Positions 54,773 through 64,000 of a DNA stretch of 64,000 nt are shown here, one piece after another. The translations under genes were made by a program, and so were the position numbers. Below the pieces are notes generated by a model. That model saw nothing but the letters and a program-made list of their open reading frames with translations. It had not been told where the DNA came from and made no database searches. Source of the stretch: Paenibacillus lemnae (GTDB taxonomy: Bacteria; Bacillota; Bacilli; Paenibacillales; Paenibacillaceae); contig NZ_JABBPN010000012.1 in NCBI RefSeq assembly GCF_012933385.1, positions 78,277 to 142,276 of the forward strand, given 5' to 3'. How positions within the stretch are numbered: position 1 is the stretch's first letter; each line of letters begins with the position of its first letter.

Positions 54773-55474
54773 GTGCCTGGACTGTTCACCGCAATAGCTT
54801 TATTCATTAAAGAGTTAAGCCTGTTAGTGTCGTATGTGAAGAACAATGCCTTTCCGCAGCCATTGACCGAAGAAGAGGAAGCAAAGCATCTGCAGCTGAT
54901 GGCGGAAGGTGATGCCAACTCGCGCAACAAGCTCATCGAACATAATCTTCGGCTGGTGGCGCACATTGTCAAGAAGTTTGACAACACCGGCGAAGACCTG
55001 GAAGACCTGATATCCATAGGCACGATCGGCTTGATCAAAGCCATTGAAAGCTTCCGGACCGGGAAAGGCACGAAGCTGGCGACCTTTGCGGCCCGGTGTA
55101 TTGAAAACGAAATCCTGATGCACTTGCGCAGCTTGAAGAAAACCCGAAAAGATGTATCCCTGCATGACCCCATTGGAACGGATAAGGAAGGCAACGAGAT
55201 TACGCTGATCGATATCCTCGGAACAGAGGCCGATGATATCGTGGATAAGGTGCAGTTAAAGATTGAGAAGAGCAAAATCTACCGCAACCTCGATATCCTG
55301 GATGACCGGGAGAAGGAAGTTGTGATCGGGCGCTTTGGTCTGGAGCATGGGGGCGAGGAAAGAACGCAGCGGGAGATTGCTAAAGAACTGGGGATCAGCA
55401 GGAGTTATGTATCCCGGATTGAGAAGCGTGCGCTCATGAAGCTGTATCATGAATTTTATAAAGCGAAGAAGTGA
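54773..55474 (+). CDS. sigK: Pro-sigma-K, mother-cell late sporulation sigma factor (uninterrupted)
   Basis: 233 residues from GTG 54773 with AGGAGGTG 7 bases ahead; an in-frame TTG at 54743 lacks a site. The hydrophobic pro-sequence (1-20, [20 protein letters not shown]) ends at Ser20-Tyr21, the position where SpoIVFB cuts pro-sigma-K. Then region 2 ([53 protein letters not shown]) and region 4 ([17 protein letters not shown]; [19 protein letters not shown]) follow. It directs late mother-cell genes during spore formation. Unlike B. subtilis the gene is not split by a skin element, yet partial copies of it lie 1.3 and 2.6 kb downstream. Confidence 0.95.
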   Translation: MPGLFTAIALFIKELSLLVSYVKNNAFPQPLTEEEEAKHLQLMAEGDANSRNKLIEHNLRLVAHIVKKFDNTGEDLEDLISIGTIGLIKAIESFRTGKGTKLATFAARCIENEILMHLRSLKKTRKDVSLHDPIGTDKEGNEITLIDILGTEADDIVDKVQLKIEKSKIYRNLDILDDREKEVVIGRFGLEHGGEERTQREIAKELGISRSYVSRIEKRALMKLYHEFYKAKK

Positions 55475-55548
55475 TAATAGCCCCAGCACTCCAGCACACA
55501 GAATACCGTTCGTAATATACGTACCAGTCGATATAGCTTCAAAAAATG

Positions 55549-55581
55549 AAACCAAACGGCAGAGATGTCGTTTGGTTTTTT
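55549..55581 (+). terminator. Terminator after sigK
   Basis: AACCAAACG and CGTTTGGTT form a perfect 9-bp stem around a 10-base loop, followed by six T. The flank 55582-55698 shows nothing else. Confidence 0.88.
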
Positions 55582-55698
55582 CATGTTACATACTAGACAC
55601 ATGTAGAGCGTGTTTGGTTGGCTGATGAATAGTATAGTGTTCAGGCCATTGGCTGCCGGCAAACACGGCAAACGTAATCATTTTGTATGATGAAAATA

Positions 55699-55707
55699 TG
55701 TTATAAT
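55699..55707 (+). promoter_or_regulatory. Extended -10 promoter of dihydrouridine-synthase-like gene
   Basis: TGTTATAAT, an extended -10, 46 bases before the chosen start. It rules out start codons before about 55714. Confidence 0.55.
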
Positions 55708-55752
55708 ATTGTTTGTTTTAGCGGTTATCGTATGCTGATGAGAGGAATGGAA

Positions 55753-56730
55753 TTGAAGTTGACTGAAAATTTTTGGGGGGAATTACCTAAACCGTTTTTT
55801 GTACTTGCTCCTATGGAAGATGTAACTAATGTTGTGTTTCGTCATGTTGTGAGTAAAGCGGGTAAACCTGATGTTTTTTTCACTGAGTTTACAAGTACTG
55901 AAGGTTACTGTAATCCAGATGCTATATATAGTGAACGTGGGAGATTATACTTTACAGAAGATGAACAGCCTATGGTAGCACATATTTGGGGAAATAACCC
56001 TGATCATTATAGGGAAATGAGCATAGGGTTAGCTAAGCTTGGGTTTAAAGGCATTGATATTAATATGGGCTGTCCTGCTCATAACGTCGCAGCTAAAGCT
56101 AAGGGTAGCGGACTGATCTTACAGCCTAAGCTTGCAGCAGATATTATACAAGCTACTAAAGCAGGTGGATTACCTGTAAGTGTAAAAACTAGACTTGGCT
56201 ATACACATGTTGATGAGTGGCGTGAGTGGTTATCACATATATTGCGACAAGATATTGCAAATCTTTCTATTCATCTACGAACCAAGAAAGAAATGAGCAA
56301 GGTGGCTGCGCATTGGGAGCTTATTCCTGAAATTAAACAGCTTCGTGATCAGATTGCACCCCATACATTATTAACGATAAATGGAGATATAGCTGATCGA
56401 AAAACGGGCTTAATGCTGGCAGAACAATATGGATTTGATGGAGTTATGATCGGTAGAGGTATATTTAAAGATCCATTTGCTTTTGAAAAAACACCTAGAG
56501 AGCATAGCAGAGACGAAAAAATAGAGTTATTAAACTACCACATTGATTTATATGATAAATATGCAACAGAACTAGAGCCGAGACCATTTGTTCATTTACT
56601 TCGTTTTTTCAAGATATATATTAATGGATTTGATAAGGCAGATGAGATGAAAAATGAGCTCATGCAAACGAAGTCAACAGATGAAGTACGTCAAGTGCTA
56701 CAAAACTTTACTAATGATAGTGTTAAATAA
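55753..56730 (+). CDS. tRNA-dihydrouridine synthase, AT-rich and probably acquired
   Basis: 325 residues from TTG 55753 with AGAGGA 6 bases ahead; ATG 55747 and others upstream are in frame but touch that site. FMN-barrel features: [18 protein letters not shown], catalytic Cys in [57 protein letters not shown]. It reduces uridine in tRNA using NADPH. The gene is visibly richer in A and T than sigK and the genes before it, with AAA/TTA-type codons. It lies exactly between sigK and a decayed sigK copy, which begins at its stop codon, so it looks like inserted cargo. Confidence 0.9.
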   Translation: MKLTENFWGELPKPFFVLAPMEDVTNVVFRHVVSKAGKPDVFFTEFTSTEGYCNPDAIYSERGRLYFTEDEQPMVAHIWGNNPDHYREMSIGLAKLGFKGIDINMGCPAHNVAAKAKGSGLILQPKLAADIIQATKAGGLPVSVKTRLGYTHVDEWREWLSHILRQDIANLSIHLRTKKEMSKVAAHWELIPEIKQLRDQIAPHTLLTINGDIADRKTGLMLAEQYGFDGVMIGRGIFKDPFAFEKTPREHSRDEKIELLNYHIDLYDKYATELEPRPFVHLLRFFKIYINGFDKADEMKNELMQTKSTDEVRQVLQNFTNDSVK

Positions 56731-57146
56731 TCCCAATCGGGACCATCGGTCTGATCAAAGCAAACGGGCAAAGGCACCAGGCTTACGACCTGCGCCGCCC
56801 GTTGTATGGAGAACGAAATACTTATGTATCTTCGCAGCTTGAAGAAAACGCGTAAGGACGTATCCTTGCACGATCCTATCGGCACGGATAGAGAGGGGAA
56901 AGAGATTATGCTCATCGACATCCTCGGGACGACAGTCCATGACGTGGCTAAGCGTATGCTTCCGAAGTAGTTTTCTGCGAAAACTTTGTAAGTGCAGCTC
57001 AAGATCGAGAAGAGTATTATATGTAAAATTTATACATATTGGATGACCGTGAGAAGGAAGTTGCGATTGGCAGATTTGGATTGGTGCACGGCGGCGATGA
57101 GCGGACGAAGCGGGAGATAGAGAAGGAGCTAAGGATCCCGAAGTTA
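56731..57146 (+). pseudogene. Decayed sigK fragment 2 (residues ~82-215 equivalent)
   Basis: Starting at the stop of the dihydrouridine synthase gene, the bases align with sigK from GTIGLIKA onward: GACCATCGGTCTGATCAAAG, then CGCAGCTTGAAGAAAACGC, GACGTATCCTTGCACGATCC, CTCATCGACATCCTCGGGAC, GGATGACCGTGAGAAGGAAG and region 4.2 start. There are deletions, an in-frame stop (TAG near 56968) and an unrelated ~60-base stretch (about 56950-57010). Similarity is clearly lower than for fragment 3, so this copy is old or came from another species. Not functional as a sigma factor. Confidence 0.85.
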
Positions 57147-57152
57147 TGAGAA

Positions 57153-57172
57153 GCCGGCGATGCCGGTTTTTT
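57153..57172 (+). terminator. Terminator after sigK fragment 2
   Basis: CCGGC-GAT-GCCGG followed by six T. Confidence 0.75.
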
Positions 57173-57197
57173 CAGTCTGCATGCATGATTGCTGCTA

Positions 57198-57206
57198 TGG
57201 TATAAT
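57198..57206 (+). promoter_or_regulatory. Extended -10 promoter of the toxin-antitoxin pair
   Basis: TGGTATAAT, 37 bases before the antitoxin start. The -35 position (TGCATG, 17 bases upstream) is poor. Confidence 0.5.
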
Positions 57207-57243
57207 TCGAATATATGTTTTGCATTGGAGGGCTGAGCCAAGA

Positions 57244-57420
57244 ATGAATCGTACACATGACCTAGGTAAGTTGATTAAACTGACAGGGGACCGTGCAAAA
57301 CTGGATGCAAAAGCAAATGACACCTACATCGTTTATAAAACCAGGGATGGTGCATTTGTAAAAGAATACAGCAATGGCGAAATTGTTCGAATGAACGATC
57401 AGGATTTCCAACATGAATGA
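57244..57420 (+). CDS. Putative antitoxin of zeta-like toxin
   Basis: 58 residues (MNRTHDLGKLIKLTG ... FQHE), soluble, charged, with an apparent beta-hairpin (DTYIVYKTRDGAFVKEYSNG). GGAGGG lies about 11 bases ahead of the ATG. Its last 8 bases overlap the start of the zeta-like gene, the usual tight coupling of antitoxin before toxin. It is not obviously related to classical epsilon antitoxin, which is larger and helical. The antitoxin role rests on position and size; no family is recognised. Confidence 0.65.
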   Translation: MNRTHDLGKLIKLTGDRAKLDAKANDTYIVYKTRDGAFVKEYSNGEIVRMNDQDFQHE

Positions 57421-58018
57421 TCCCTTGGCTACCATGTTTGTGTTTGCAGGAAATAATGGCAGCGGAAAGAGTACGATTCGAAATCTTATCATTGATAAAC
57501 TAGGTGTGAGCGTAAATATTGATCCTGATGCGTTAGCACGAGGTATCGATATTGAAAACCCTGAGAGTCGAAAAGTCTCGGCTGGAAAAGAAGCGATTAA
57601 GCTCACAAGAGAATGTATTCATCAAAGACGAGATTTTACGGTTGAGACAACACTTGCAGGAGGCAATGTAATCCGTCAAATGCGTGAGGCGAAAGCGAAT
57701 GGTTTTGAAATCATTATGTTTTATGTAGGACTTGGTGATGTTCGCCTTAACATTGAGCGCGTGGCTGCGCGTGTTCGAAATGGTGGTCATCATATTGAAA
57801 CTGCAGATATACTGCGTCGACAACTAACTTCTATAAACAATTTACTCCACAATTTAGCACTCATTAATCATTTAATTGTTATTGATAATAGTGGTGCCGC
57901 TGGAGAAATTGTAATGGAAGCTGATTGGATGCAAATAAAGCAGTATACACCAGAATTGCCGGATTGGGTGGAAATGATTGAGCGAGCGCTCGTAGAGCGA
58001 AATAACTTAGAGGATTAG
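57413..58018 (+). CDS. Zeta-toxin-like P-loop kinase
   Basis: 201 residues. Walker [10 protein letters not shown] at about 14-22, then [11 protein letters not shown] with the catalytic-type Asp, and the zeta signature VETTLAGGN at about 81-89, followed by [12 protein letters not shown] and an Arg-rich [13 protein letters not shown] stretch. Zeta toxins phosphorylate UDP-N-acetylglucosamine or related targets and block wall synthesis. The P-loop and size fit the zeta/UNAG-kinase group; a housekeeping kinase is less likely given the small overlapping upstream gene. AT-rich like the dihydrouridine synthase gene, and bounded by sigK fragments on both sides. AGGA precedes the ATG by about 9 bases. 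Confidence 0.82.
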   Translation: MNDPLATMFVFAGNNGSGKSTIRNLIIDKLGVSVNIDPDALARGIDIENPESRKVSAGKEAIKLTRECIHQRRDFTVETTLAGGNVIRQMREAKANGFEIIMFYVGLGDVRLNIERVAARVRNGGHHIETADILRRQLTSINNLLHNLALINHLIVIDNSGAAGEIVMEADWMQIKQYTPELPDWVEMIERALVERNNLED

Positions 58019-58074
58019 ACCGATTAAGTCTATTGACTGTAATCGTTTTTTTTACATCAGGTTGTGTCCATAAT

Positions 58075-58317
58075 GTCAAGAAGTTTGACAACACCGGCGA
58101 AGACCTGGAAGACCTGATATCCATAGGCACGATCGGCTTAATTAAAGCCATAGAAAGCTTCCGGACCGGGAAAGGCACGAAGCTTGCGACCTTTACAGCC
58201 CGGTGTATTGAGAATGAAATCCTGATGCATCTGCGCAGTTTAATGAAAACCCGAAAGGATGTATCTTTGCACGACCCCATTGGAATGGATAAGGAAGGCA
58301 AGATGGGCGGTAAGTAA
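58075..58317 (+). pseudogene. sigK fragment 3, recent partial duplicate (residues ~66-140)
   Basis: About 227 bases align without gaps to sigK 54968-55194, with about 18 mismatches by hand count; the first ~63 are identical. In frame it reads [15 protein letters not shown] to [12 protein letters not shown], then leaves sigK and stops after MGGK. It lacks the pro-sequence, region 2.1 and all of region 4, so cannot be a working sigma factor. The changes are partly at third codon positions. The frame is open from ATT/TTG codons upstream, but no ribosome binding site is seen. Confidence 0.9.
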
Positions 58318-58349
58318 GCACATAGTTGAGAGCTACCATGCCAACGTGA

Positions 58350-58374
58350 AGCAGAGGGGAACCTCTGCTTTTTT
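58350..58374 (+). terminator. Terminator after sigK fragment 3
   Basis: AGCAGAGG and CCTCTGCT pair across a 4-base loop, followed by T5-6. The 218 bases to the next start hold no other clear element apart from a good GGAGG at its end. Confidence 0.8.
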
Positions 58375-58592
58375 CGCATTCATACGGTACTGAGAATGTG
58401 CGGGATGAGCAAGAATGATCTAATATACCTGGTTAACAATAATTATTTTTGATTGAGATCTCCAGAATTAGTTAAGTACACACTATGTCCTGATATAAAT
58501 CACTTATTCGTAGTCTTTTAGAACCGTTTTTTTAGTTTTAAAGTCAGGGAGGTTTTTTTAGGGCAAAACGACCAGTACGGAGGATTGATCAA

Positions 58593-60068
58593 ATGCAACA
58601 AAGAAAACATCTTAAGGTATTAGCAACCCTGGTGCTTGCAGTGACAAGCACAGCTAGCTTGCCTTATGAAGTATCGGCGAAGACGGAGTCTAACCTGCTT
58701 GCCGCTACTTTGCCAGCACCCTCGGTTTCAGAAGCAAAGAGGCCAGCGAAAGAGGAACTACCACAAATTGAGAAAGAAGAGATCAGTAAGCGCACACTAA
58801 ACAGTAAAAGATATCTTTTGAGTGACGGCAGTTACAAAGAAGTTATTTCGCTGACTCCTCTGCATTATCAAGACAAGGAAGGAGTTTACCAGGATATTGT
58901 ACTCGATTTTGAAGAAAAGATTCTTCCAACTGTGTCTGACAGCGTTTATAAGGAATCAACACCACCCCAAGAAGTTACTCCACAAACATCCCTCGATATT
59001 CCTTTTGAACAACAAGAAGTGATATATACCTCACAAACAGTTCCTTACAGCATAGATATACATAAATCATTTCAAAAAGGATTTACACTCGGCCATAATG
59101 GCAGCATAGTTTCGTTTCTCCCCTTAAATACGATCCCTGCTGAAGTAGAGAACAGCATGCTGAGTAAAGAAAAAGCAGGATTTAAACAAGTCTGGACAGA
59201 TACAGATGTGGATGTGAATTTAACTCCGAGTGGAGTTGTGCAATCCTTACATTTAAAATCTGACCAAGCACCGTCTCAATTCAATTTTGAACTTAAAGAC
59301 AGTGTAGAACTATTTGAATCTGGAGCACTGAGGCTGGGTCAAGCCTGGGTGCAGGATGCTAGCGGTCAGTCCAGACAAGCCATCCATAAAGTGATACAGG
59401 AAGAAGACTCCAGTATTCTGGAAATCTCATACGATAAAAATGGCCTAGTTTACCCTGTTACGCTACATAGCAAAGTTAGCTGGTCCTCGTATTCACAAGA
59501 GTCAGGCGATCATAGCACCTCTATGCAGTTTGATCTATCCATGCTGCCGAAAGAAGTTGACATTCTGGGAACATCGCTGTCATTCAATGTATTGGATTTG
59601 AGTGCAGTAAGCGAACTGCACGTTCTACGCAATATAGAGCCAGTGGCGTTACATTCTGATGCTGGAAGCCAGCTCTATGAAGTTGATGCGGAGCATGCTT
59701 ATGGACAACAAGCACTTTCCGACACGGGACTCCAGACCATTAAATTAGAAAAAGATCTGGTAACTGGCTGGCTATCGGGAGAATTTGATAATTACGGACT
59801 GAAGCTGCAGTTAAATGAACAGAATGAATTTATTTCTCTCTCCTCCGCAGATGAAGCAGATCTCTCATTAAGACCGATGCTGCAAATCTACTACACCGAG
59901 GGAATGCCGGACGTTCAAAGCGTGATGCAGGCAGCTATGCTCTTTACTTATTCCTATGACGAACAAAACAGGCTGCAGTTTATCGACTTCCCAACCGGCG
60001 ACCGAATCCGGTTCACCTATGATTCCAGCGGTAATTTGATCCAAAGGGAATTCCTGCCGGTTCAATAA
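58593..60068 (+). CDS. Secreted RHS-associated protein with YD-like C-terminus
   Basis: 491 residues. Signal peptide (about 1-30, ending SLPYEVSAK). A helical/charged linker is followed by a large apparently beta-rich domain (about 60-460). The last ~45 residues contain two YD-like repeats (FTYSYDEQNRLQFID and IRFTYDSSGNLIQRE), the unit that builds RHS shells. CGGAGG lies 8-9 bases before the ATG. It ends 82 bases before the giant RHS gene on the same strand and resembles the N-terminal segments of long wall-associated RHS proteins, so the two are probably one system: a secreted companion or base and the toxin-carrying shell. No enzyme motif is seen. Confidence 0.75.
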   Translation: MQQRKHLKVLATLVLAVTSTASLPYEVSAKTESNLLAATLPAPSVSEAKRPAKEELPQIEKEEISKRTLNSKRYLLSDGSYKEVISLTPLHYQDKEGVYQDIVLDFEEKILPTVSDSVYKESTPPQEVTPQTSLDIPFEQQEVIYTSQTVPYSIDIHKSFQKGFTLGHNGSIVSFLPLNTIPAEVENSMLSKEKAGFKQVWTDTDVDVNLTPSGVVQSLHLKSDQAPSQFNFELKDSVELFESGALRLGQAWVQDASGQSRQAIHKVIQEEDSSILEISYDKNGLVYPVTLHSKVSWSSYSQESGDHSTSMQFDLSMLPKEVDILGTSLSFNVLDLSAVSELHVLRNIEPVALHSDAGSQLYEVDAEHAYGQQALSDTGLQTIKLEKDLVTGWLSGEFDNYGLKLQLNEQNEFISLSSADEADLSLRPMLQIYYTEGMPDVQSVMQAAMLFTYSYDEQNRLQFIDFPTGDRIRFTYDSSGNLIQREFLPVQ

Positions 60069-60150
60069 ACAGTGCATAAACAACATGATTCATAATCTCA
60101 ACTAAAGTCAAGTACTAGGCTTTATTCCATAGAAATGAGGAGAATAATCC

Positions 60151-63100
60151 GTGAAAAAAAGCATCATAAAGTTTATAAATATATGGCTGACGATCAGCTT
60201 ACTGCTGATTCCTATCTCGACTCCACTAGCATACGCAGCAGAAGAGGAGCTGGCATTAGTCACAGTACCATCTGACATTCCGTATTCCATCTATGAAATA
60301 GCAGGGAACACACCATAATCTGGTGTACATGAAGGAGAACAAATATCTGAGGTATCCGGTACTCTCCGGAGAGTAGAGACAGATTTTTCTCTTCCAGGCA
60401 GAAATAATCTGGATCTCACGATACAAAGAATCTATCAAAGCAGTAGTTCTATGATTTGGGAGCCAAGCGCTGCGCCATCTACAGATAATTCAGGTGATGT
60501 CGTTTATTCAAATGAGAACGAATACTATACGTACCATGAGAAAACATCTAATCTGGGAATCGGCTGGTCCTGGGCATTCCCATCCATTGAACAGCGGGAA
60601 ACAATGAGTTACCTCCATTTTGGGGACGGCACGGTTTACCCCATCGCTGATGGAGGTGAGGGACTGGTTGGTTACACACTGCAGGACGTAACCTTTGGTC
60701 CATCATCCGAGTTGTTGACCACGCAGGATGCCTCAGGAGCAGAGGTTAGTGAGCAGGCTGCTTACATGTTAAGTGATACGATGGGAACCGGAGTGTATTT
60801 CAACGCCACGGGCCAATGGATTGGAACCAAGGATGTGTATGACAACGTCATTCTGGTCCAATATACGAATCAAGAAGTCAACGAACAACAGTCTTTTCCA
60901 CAGATTGATAAGATCATTGACACTTTAAATCGTGAAATTACGTTTGAGTACACGCCGGAATCCGTGGTGATCACTTATGCACCCGGCAAATCCTATACGT
61001 ACAACAAGCGTCTCATCACCAACACGAACAAGAAGCGGGCTTTAACTTCTGTCATGAATGAGAATCAGGAAACGGTTGCTTATAGTTACAGGAAAAATAT
61101 AGGGCGCTTTGATTACGATACTTCAGACTCTGAACCGGAAATCAAAACCACATATTATGACTTGATTGAAGTTCAATATCCCACAGAAGCCCGGTCTGTG
61201 TACGAATATACGTCAGAGCCTGCTGTAAAACGGCTTGGCAGCAGCGGTACACTTCAATACTACCGTGTGGCTAAAAGATATGAAGAGATTCGGGAAAGTA
61301 TCTATAAGAAGAAGAATGTCATTGCTTACGATTATTCCGATACCACGGACTTTTCGGACCCATCTGTCCAAAGTTCTATCGTGAAATGGCGTTCTATCAG
61401 CAATCCTAACGATCCAACTCATATTGAGCGTGTGGAAAAAATTGCAGGAAGCTACACGCTTAACGCCGACCATCAGATTATTCATTCCGTTAGGGAGAAG
61501 GACGGAGAGTACAAGCAGGAAATCGATACTACATATGATCCGGCTAGTAAACTCGCGCTGTCTGTCACGGAATCCAATACGGATTATACGGTAAATCCTC
61601 CGCAAGCCGCAGCCAAAACCTTTACCTATATGTACGATACATATGGTAACGTACTGAGTTCTGCCAATCCGGCTGGACATACCCGTCAGTATACGTACTC
61701 CACGCAGTATCCTGGCCTGCTCATCAGCCAGAAAACATTGGTTTCAGGTATTACTGTGGACGATATTGCTTATACAGAGGATTCGCAGTATCCACAGATC
61801 AACATGGAGACTAGAAACTACAAGGACGACAATGGACAAATTGCGCAGCTGGAAACTTCTTATCAGTACGATAATTTTGGAAATGCAACAGATATATCTT
61901 TAGCGCTTGAGGATGGCAAGGTTCAGCATACAGAGATTGAATATGCACCAGCGGTCAAGCATGCTTACCCAACCAAAATCAAGCAGCACGTTACACAGAA
62001 CGGCACCGATAAAGTGATAGAGGAGCGATATGAATACGATCTCCCAACCGGCCGTGTAACCCGTTATTATGACGGCAATGCCGTCCAGAAGGGAGCACCA
62101 GAAGATGCAGGTCAAAGCTATGAGTATGATCCTGTAGGGCGTTTGACTAAAATTACACATCCAAGATTACAGAATGAAGCGGCTTCAAGCTCCAGCACTT
62201 ACAGCTATACGTACGATACGATTGATCAAACGATGATTATGCAGCATAGTGATGAGGAAGGACGTCAGACGAAGCAGATCTATGACGGAATAGGCAGGCC
62301 GTATCAGATTCAGCTTCAGCAAGAAGACGGCTTCTATCCTATAGAAACCAATCATTACAATGACCTTGGCGAGCTGGATTATATCCAGGATGGGGAAGGA
62401 CACAAAACCTATTATGAATATCATGCCAACGGCGATCTGAAATCCGAGACGTCAGCTGAAGGAAGAGTACTGGGGTTTGCTTATAATGCTATGATGGAAC
62501 AAGCAACCACCACCACAGACTACGGTGAGAAAATCACGACGACAACCGACGCCATTGGGCGGGAAACAGAAATGAAGCGAGAGGATGGCAGTACCGGCAG
62601 TACCATTAGCCATGGTACAGCGTATGAAGTGAACGGCGATCCGTTTGCTGCCCAAACCACCGATGGAAACGGAAGCGTAACAAGCTTTACTGCAAACGGA
62701 CTGCACCGTCTGCAAAATGTGACCCAATCCGTTGATGAGCAGCAGCTTCAGACCACGTATCAATATAACAAGCTGGGCAGCCTGACATCCAAGGTATTTC
62801 CGGACCTCTCCAATATAGCCTATACCTATGATGAACTGGGCCGTCGGTTATCCAAGCAGGACTCGGTGCTGGGCACGGAGATGTATACCTATGACGACAA
62901 CCACAACATCACGGGAGGGACAACTCGAAACGCGAAGTCGGTCCTGAATCAGTTTGATGAACGAAATCGTCTTCGATCCTGGAGCAGTGGAGACAAGAAC
63001 GGCAGCTTTACGTATTATAAGAACGGTCTGCGTAAATCGATGACGGATGAAACCGGAACGACGCAGTATGTGTACCAGAACGACAATCTTTTGCAAAAGG

Positions 63101-64000
63101 TTACTTATCCGGACGGAAAGACGCTGGAGTACACCTATTATAAGAACGGTCTGCGCAAAACCATGAAGGATCCGTTCGGGGTCACTGCCACCTATATATA
63201 CAACCAGGATAACCAGCTCAAAGAGGTGCGGACGGGCGGCAGCCTGGAAGCGGAATATATCTATCGGGATAACCTGGACACTACAGATCCGAATTATAAA
63301 AAATCATCACAGCTGTACCAGACCAAGCTGGCTAACGGACAGCTAATGACCACCTATCTTCGGGATGGATTTGGCCGTCTGAGCACGCTGACCCAATCGG
63401 GACCCGCATTTACCGAAACCTATGAATACGGGTATGATGATAACGATAATATTATCAGTCGGAGTGAGGGAACGACCAACGGTGAATTCACTTACGATGC
63501 ATTGAACCGTATTCTAACCAGCACGGAAGGCAGCGAGATCTATACCTACGATGCCAAGGGCAACCGCCTGACCCTGCAGTCCAGTATCCAGTCCCCGCAT
63601 ACGGACAATGTGGAATACACCTATGATGATGCCGAGCAGCTGAGCACCGTCCAGCGCGGAGGAGCCGAGGTCACGTACAGGTACAACGGCGATGGCCTGA
63701 TGACCGAGCGGACAGAGACTGTAAGCGGAGTTGCCACCACGACGTGTTATTATTACGATGGAATGAACATAGTGGCAGAAGGCAGCGTCCATGCCGGGCA
63801 GGTGACCTTTAAAGCCCGCTATGTGCGCGGTGCGCAGCTCATTTACCGGGAAGATGCCGAGGGCAAAGCGTACTATCTGCAAAATGGACACGGCGACATC
63901 ACCGCACTGAGACAGGCAGACGGAACGCTGCTAAGTGAATATGCCTATGATATTTGGGGCAGCCCGCTTCCAGAAAGCGATCAGGAAGCTGGAACAGAGA
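60151..64000 (+). pseudogene. Giant RHS/YD-repeat secreted protein, interrupted by in-frame TAA at 60316-60318, 3' end outside window
   Basis: GTG 60151 (GAGGAG 8 bases ahead) opens a signal peptide (about 1-30; LLLIPISTPLAYAA) and 55 codons, then TAA at 60316. In the same frame 1227 further codons stay open to the window end. They begin SGVHEGEQISEVSG and continue as an RHS protein: TDFSLPGRNNLDLTI, many YD repeats (YEYDPVGRLTKI, YTYDELGRRLSKQ, FTYDALNRILTS) and near the edge YLQNGHGDITALRQ and YAYDIWGSP, the RHS core signature that precedes the variable toxin tip. No good start codon with a ribosome binding site follows the stop (first in-frame ATG is 60451). One base, CAA to TAA, would explain it; sequencing error or readthrough are alternatives. 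Confidence 0.85.
63013..63155 (+). repeat. 20-base direct repeat inside YD repeats
   Basis: TATTATAAGAACGGTCTGCG occurs exactly at 63013-63032 and 63136-63155 (123 bases apart, in frame, coding YYKNGLR). It marks a recently duplicated pair of YD units. Confidence 0.8.

Noticed and set aside
54773..58317. Developmentally excised skin element
   Set aside because: The first sigK copy is complete and no recombinase gene or matching split-gene halves are present, so excision is not needed to make sigma-K.
58021..58317. sigK fragment 3 as a short functional regulator
   Set aside because: No ribosome binding site, no region 4, and an unrelated tail; best seen as a duplicate remnant, although a dominant-negative role cannot be excluded from sequence.

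Overview
The window looks like chromosome of a Gram-positive, endospore-forming carbohydrate degrader, most probably a Paenibacillus. This rests on pro-sigma-K, three SLH repeats on a surface protein, two YesM/YesN or AraC-regulated ABC importers of the LplA-LplB-LplC type, a GlcT/PtsG/HPr/EI glucose system, KhtT/KhtU, and strong AGGAGG-type ribosome binding sites. Base composition is moderate, except for two clearly AT-rich insertions near 56-58 kb. No rRNA, tRNA, CRISPR array, transposase or replication origin was seen.

Layout. 0-9.3 kb is housekeeping: the end of an iron-type alcohol dehydrogenase, an NfeD-flotillin pair behind an exact SigW-type promoter, an aminotransferase, then glcT, a GlcT antiterminator/terminator leader, and ptsG-ptsH-ptsI. 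9.4-12.7 kb has a type I pullulanase and ribosomal protein L25. 12.7-19.1 kb is a pectin/arabinan locus: kduI-DeoR regulator-kduD on the minus strand, an esterase, an ArsR-fold regulator and a GH51 arabinofuranosidase. 19.1-22.5 kb (minus strand) is a K+/H+ antiporter operon (small membrane protein, KhtT, KhtU, YitT-like protein) plus a small hydrophilic protein.

22.6-35.3 kb is an oligosaccharide utilisation locus: an AraC-type membrane sensor-regulator diverges from two tandem paralogous binding lipoproteins, two permeases, a GH43 enzyme, an unrecognised alpha/alpha-toroid-like protein, an MFS transporter and an acetyl-esterase-like hydrolase. 35.5-51.2 kb is a second such locus: binding lipoprotein, histidine kinase, response regulator, two permeases, another binding lipoprotein, a 1582-residue S-layer-anchored GHL10-type protein and a secreted protein with two tandem barrel-like domains. 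No ATPase gene lies in either locus, so a shared MsmX-type ATPase elsewhere is inferred.

51.4-54.7 kb holds an AAA+ ATPase paired with a TPR membrane protein, a DJ-1/PfpI protein and a small secreted protein. 54.7-58.4 kb is the most unusual part. An intact sigK is followed by an AT-rich tRNA-dihydrouridine synthase gene, a decayed sigK fragment, an AT-rich zeta-like toxin-antitoxin pair, and a second, much fresher sigK fragment. From 58.6 kb to the window end is an RHS/YD-repeat locus. A secreted companion precedes a giant RHS gene whose signal-peptide start is cut from its body by one in-frame TAA; the body stays open to the window edge, just before the expected C-terminal variable tip.
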